Of a DNA stretch of 64,000 bases, positions 62,469-64,000 are shown piece by piece (position 1 is the stretch's first letter; every line of letters starts with the position of its first letter). The stretch covers positions 1 through 64,000 of the forward strand of contig HF992497.1 in assembly GCA_000433455.1 (NCBI GenBank). The letters run 5' to 3'. The notes under the pieces are model-generated. The model made no database searches. It was not told the origin of the DNA and saw only the letters and a program-made list of their open reading frames with translations. The DNA is from Mycoplasma sp. CAG:877. Lineage in GTDB: Bacteria; Bacillota_I; Bacilli_A; RF39; UBA660. A program made the position numbers and the translations under genes.

Positions 62469-64000
62469 CTAAAGTACAACTAATAAAATAAATACTATTA
62501 ATAATACTGCTAAAATTTCTAATAATAATTTCCAAATAGTTTTAATCCACTTAGTATATGGAATATCTAAGTATGATAATACAACCATTAAGATTACACT
62601 AGTTGGTGCAAATAACATTGTAAATCCATACATAGCTTGGAAAATAACTCCAATTACTGGATAAACTGTATTATCAGTAACAACACTTGCTAAATATAGA
62701 AGTACACTTTGGAAAGTATAACTTGGATCAACATTAAATATACTTGCTAACATAGCACATAATGAAGACATTAATGCTCCAACAAATCCAAACTTATCAA
62801 TTACACCTAGTAATGTTTTATAAATAACTAATTGGAATGGATGATATGTAACAATTACTAAGCAAGCATATAGTAAAACTACTATTAAACCTAAAGGTAA
62901 AGCTTTCTTAATACCAGCTAATGCACCATCTAATACATCTTGAACTTTAACTTTATAAACTAAAGCTAAGAATAAAATAATGATAGCCATTGGTAATAAC
63001 ATATCTACAACAGTCCAATTACCAAATGAATTTATTGTACCTAATAACTTACCAAAGATTGGGAATCCAAATAATTCAAATTCAGAAACAGCATTAGTAG
63101 CATCAGTAAATGCATTAACACCAAAGCCATTAACCCAAGGTAAATAAGCTAAAACTAATAATACAAAGAATAATATAAACATTAAAGTAAATGGCCAAAT
63201 ATTATGTTGAGTAGAAACTTCACTAGGTACTAACTTAGTTAATGCATCTCCTCCATTAACAGCCTCTTTAACTACTATAACTTCTTCATCCTTTACAGCT
63301 GCTTTAATATTTTTTCTAGATGAAGACTTAGTATTCTTCTTTGTTCCATTTTTAGAGTTACTCTTAGAACCCTTATTTGATTTAGAAGTAGCTTTAGTTG
63401 TCTTTGTAGACTTAGTAGTCTTCTCTTCTTTAACAACCTTAGTCTCCTTTACTTCTAATTTCTTATCTTCTTTTTCCATATTCTTCTTTGAATCCTTAGT
63501 AATAACTTTAGTAACTGAATCAGTCTTCTTAATATATAACAATATATTAGCAATTAATAAAACTAATCCTAAAACTAAAATAACAACTTTAGTAATCATT
63601 TCAGAAGTAAGATCAATAGATAAAATAGTTAAAATTATATTAGTATTACCATAAGCATAAGTAGAACCAGCCATACCAATCATAACTGAACCAACTAATG
63701 ACATAGCAGCAACCATCTTATCAAATCCCATTAATAAGATTATTGATACTAACATTGGAAATAATACAAGTAATGGTAATTGCATACCTCCAATTGAAGT
63801 TAGAACAGCAAGTAGTAATATAATAATTACTAATACAAATTTTTCTGTTCCACGTACCTTTGAAACAAATTTATCTAAGAAAGTACGATAAGCAGGAATC
63901 TTATTTAGTATGCCATAGAAAGCACCAATAGCTAACACAAAGAAAGCTATATAACCAAAATAAGAAAGTGCAGTCACTGGATAATTGAATAAATCAAATA
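62469..64000 (-). CDS. YfcC/AbgT-like multi-pass transporter with low-complexity loop (5' end beyond window)
   Basis: The frame stays open to the window edge, so the N-terminus lies outside; at least 510 residues are seen. About ten or more hydrophobic helices are present. The region GGMQLPLLVLFPMLVSIILLMG and the C-terminal YGFTMLFAPTSVILMVVLSYLDIPYTKWIK match YfcC/AbgT-type ion transporters. Between helices sits an 80-90-residue Lys/Ser/Thr-rich stretch (KSTKTTKATSKSNKGSKSNS), unusual for this family. The substrate is unknown. Confidence 0.75.
   Translation of the reverse strand, partial: FDLFNYPVTALSYFGYIAFFVLAIGAFYGILNKIPAYRTFLDKFVSKVRGTEKFVLVIIILLLAVLTSIGGMQLPLLVLFPMLVSIILLMGFDKMVAAMSLVGSVMIGMAGSTYAYGNTNIILTILSIDLTSEMITKVVILVLGLVLLIANILLYIKKTDSVTKVITKDSKKNMEKEDKKLEVKETKVVKEEKTTKSTKTTKATSKSNKGSKSNSKNGTKKNTKSSSRKNIKAAVKDEEVIVVKEAVNGGDALTKLVPSEVSTQHNIWPFTLMFILFFVLLVLAYLPWVNGFGVNAFTDATNAVSEFELFGFPIFGKLLGTINSFGNWTVVDMLLPMAIIILFLALVYKVKVQDVLDGALAGIKKALPLGLIVVLLYACLVIVTYHPFQLVIYKTLLGVIDKFGFVGALMSSLCAMLASIFNVDPSYTFQSVLLYLASVVTDNTVYPVIGVIFQAMYGFTMLFAPTSVILMVVLSYLDIPYTKWIKTIWKLLLEILAVLLIVFILLVVL

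Noticed and set aside
1..64000. CRISPR arrays, insertion sequences, prophage genes
   Set aside because: No regularly spaced repeats, transposase genes, terminal inverted repeats or phage structural genes were seen.

Overview
The window is about 64 kb of AT-rich DNA (roughly 30% GC by eye) from a low-GC Gram-positive bacterium. The gene content fits the uncultured gut Bacillota that branch near the Mollicutes (RF39- or RFN20-like), but this placement is an inference. The organism has a cell wall: MurD, a FemAB transferase, a VanY-type carboxypeptidase, an NlpC/P60 hydrolase and a sortase with its substrate are all present. It uses the standard genetic code, because TGA is a real, translationally coupled stop codon in the ABC operon near 16.6-17.3 kb. 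Three features point toward Mollicutes: RpoB has Asn at the E. coli His526 position, the tmRNA tag ends in Ala-Phe-Ala, and the regulation is Bacilli-like (T-boxes, an L10 leader).

Almost everything lies on the minus strand; the plus strand holds only three small groups. Region by region: 1-582, the start of a DUF6273-like protein cut by the window edge. 0.7-3.7 kb, a leucine T-box operon (small membrane protein plus leuS). 3.7-10 kb, a GH31 protein, a VanY-like carboxypeptidase, a divergent radical SAM/DUF1294 pair, and NfeD with a paraslipin. 10-13 kb, a plus-strand surface cluster: an Ig-like anchored protein, a thioester-domain adhesin and its own sortase. 13-16 kb, an S41 protease, a cysteine-less thioredoxin-like protein and a YdcC/LolA-like lipoprotein. 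15.9-19.6 kb, a five-gene unit of a secreted 165-aa protein, three membrane proteins and an ABC ATPase, with its own promoter and terminator. 19.6-22.8 kb, cdaA/cdaR (c-di-AMP synthesis) and small membrane proteins. 22.8-25 kb, an NlpC/P60 protein, two CotF-like spore-coat proteins and an HdeD-like protein. 25-29.3 kb, glyA, an ABC exporter, an unrecognised gene and tmRNA. 29.4-38 kb, smpB, capA, rnr, secG, T-box proS, eno and murD. 38.1-39.3 kb, a divergent femAB gene.

From 39.4 kb rightward is the conserved information-processing core: rpsL-rpsG-fusA-tuf, then (beyond a DUF5684 gene) secE-nusG-rplK-rplA-rplJ-rplL-rsmC-rpoB-rpoC, and above that cysS-mrnC-rlmB-sigH in the usual Bacilli order. 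The place between sigH and secE that often holds rpmG is occupied by a membrane-anchored protein resembling a degenerate protein kinase. clpC and a YfcC-like transporter (its 5' end outside the window) close the region.

Many promoters can be read directly as near-consensus -35/-10 pairs with 17-bp spacers, often with a TGn extension. Most transcription units end in clear hairpin plus T-run terminators. The best candidates for something undescribed are the secreted-protein/ABC unit at 15.9-19.6 kb, the thioester adhesin-sortase cassette, and the SigH-linked pseudokinase.
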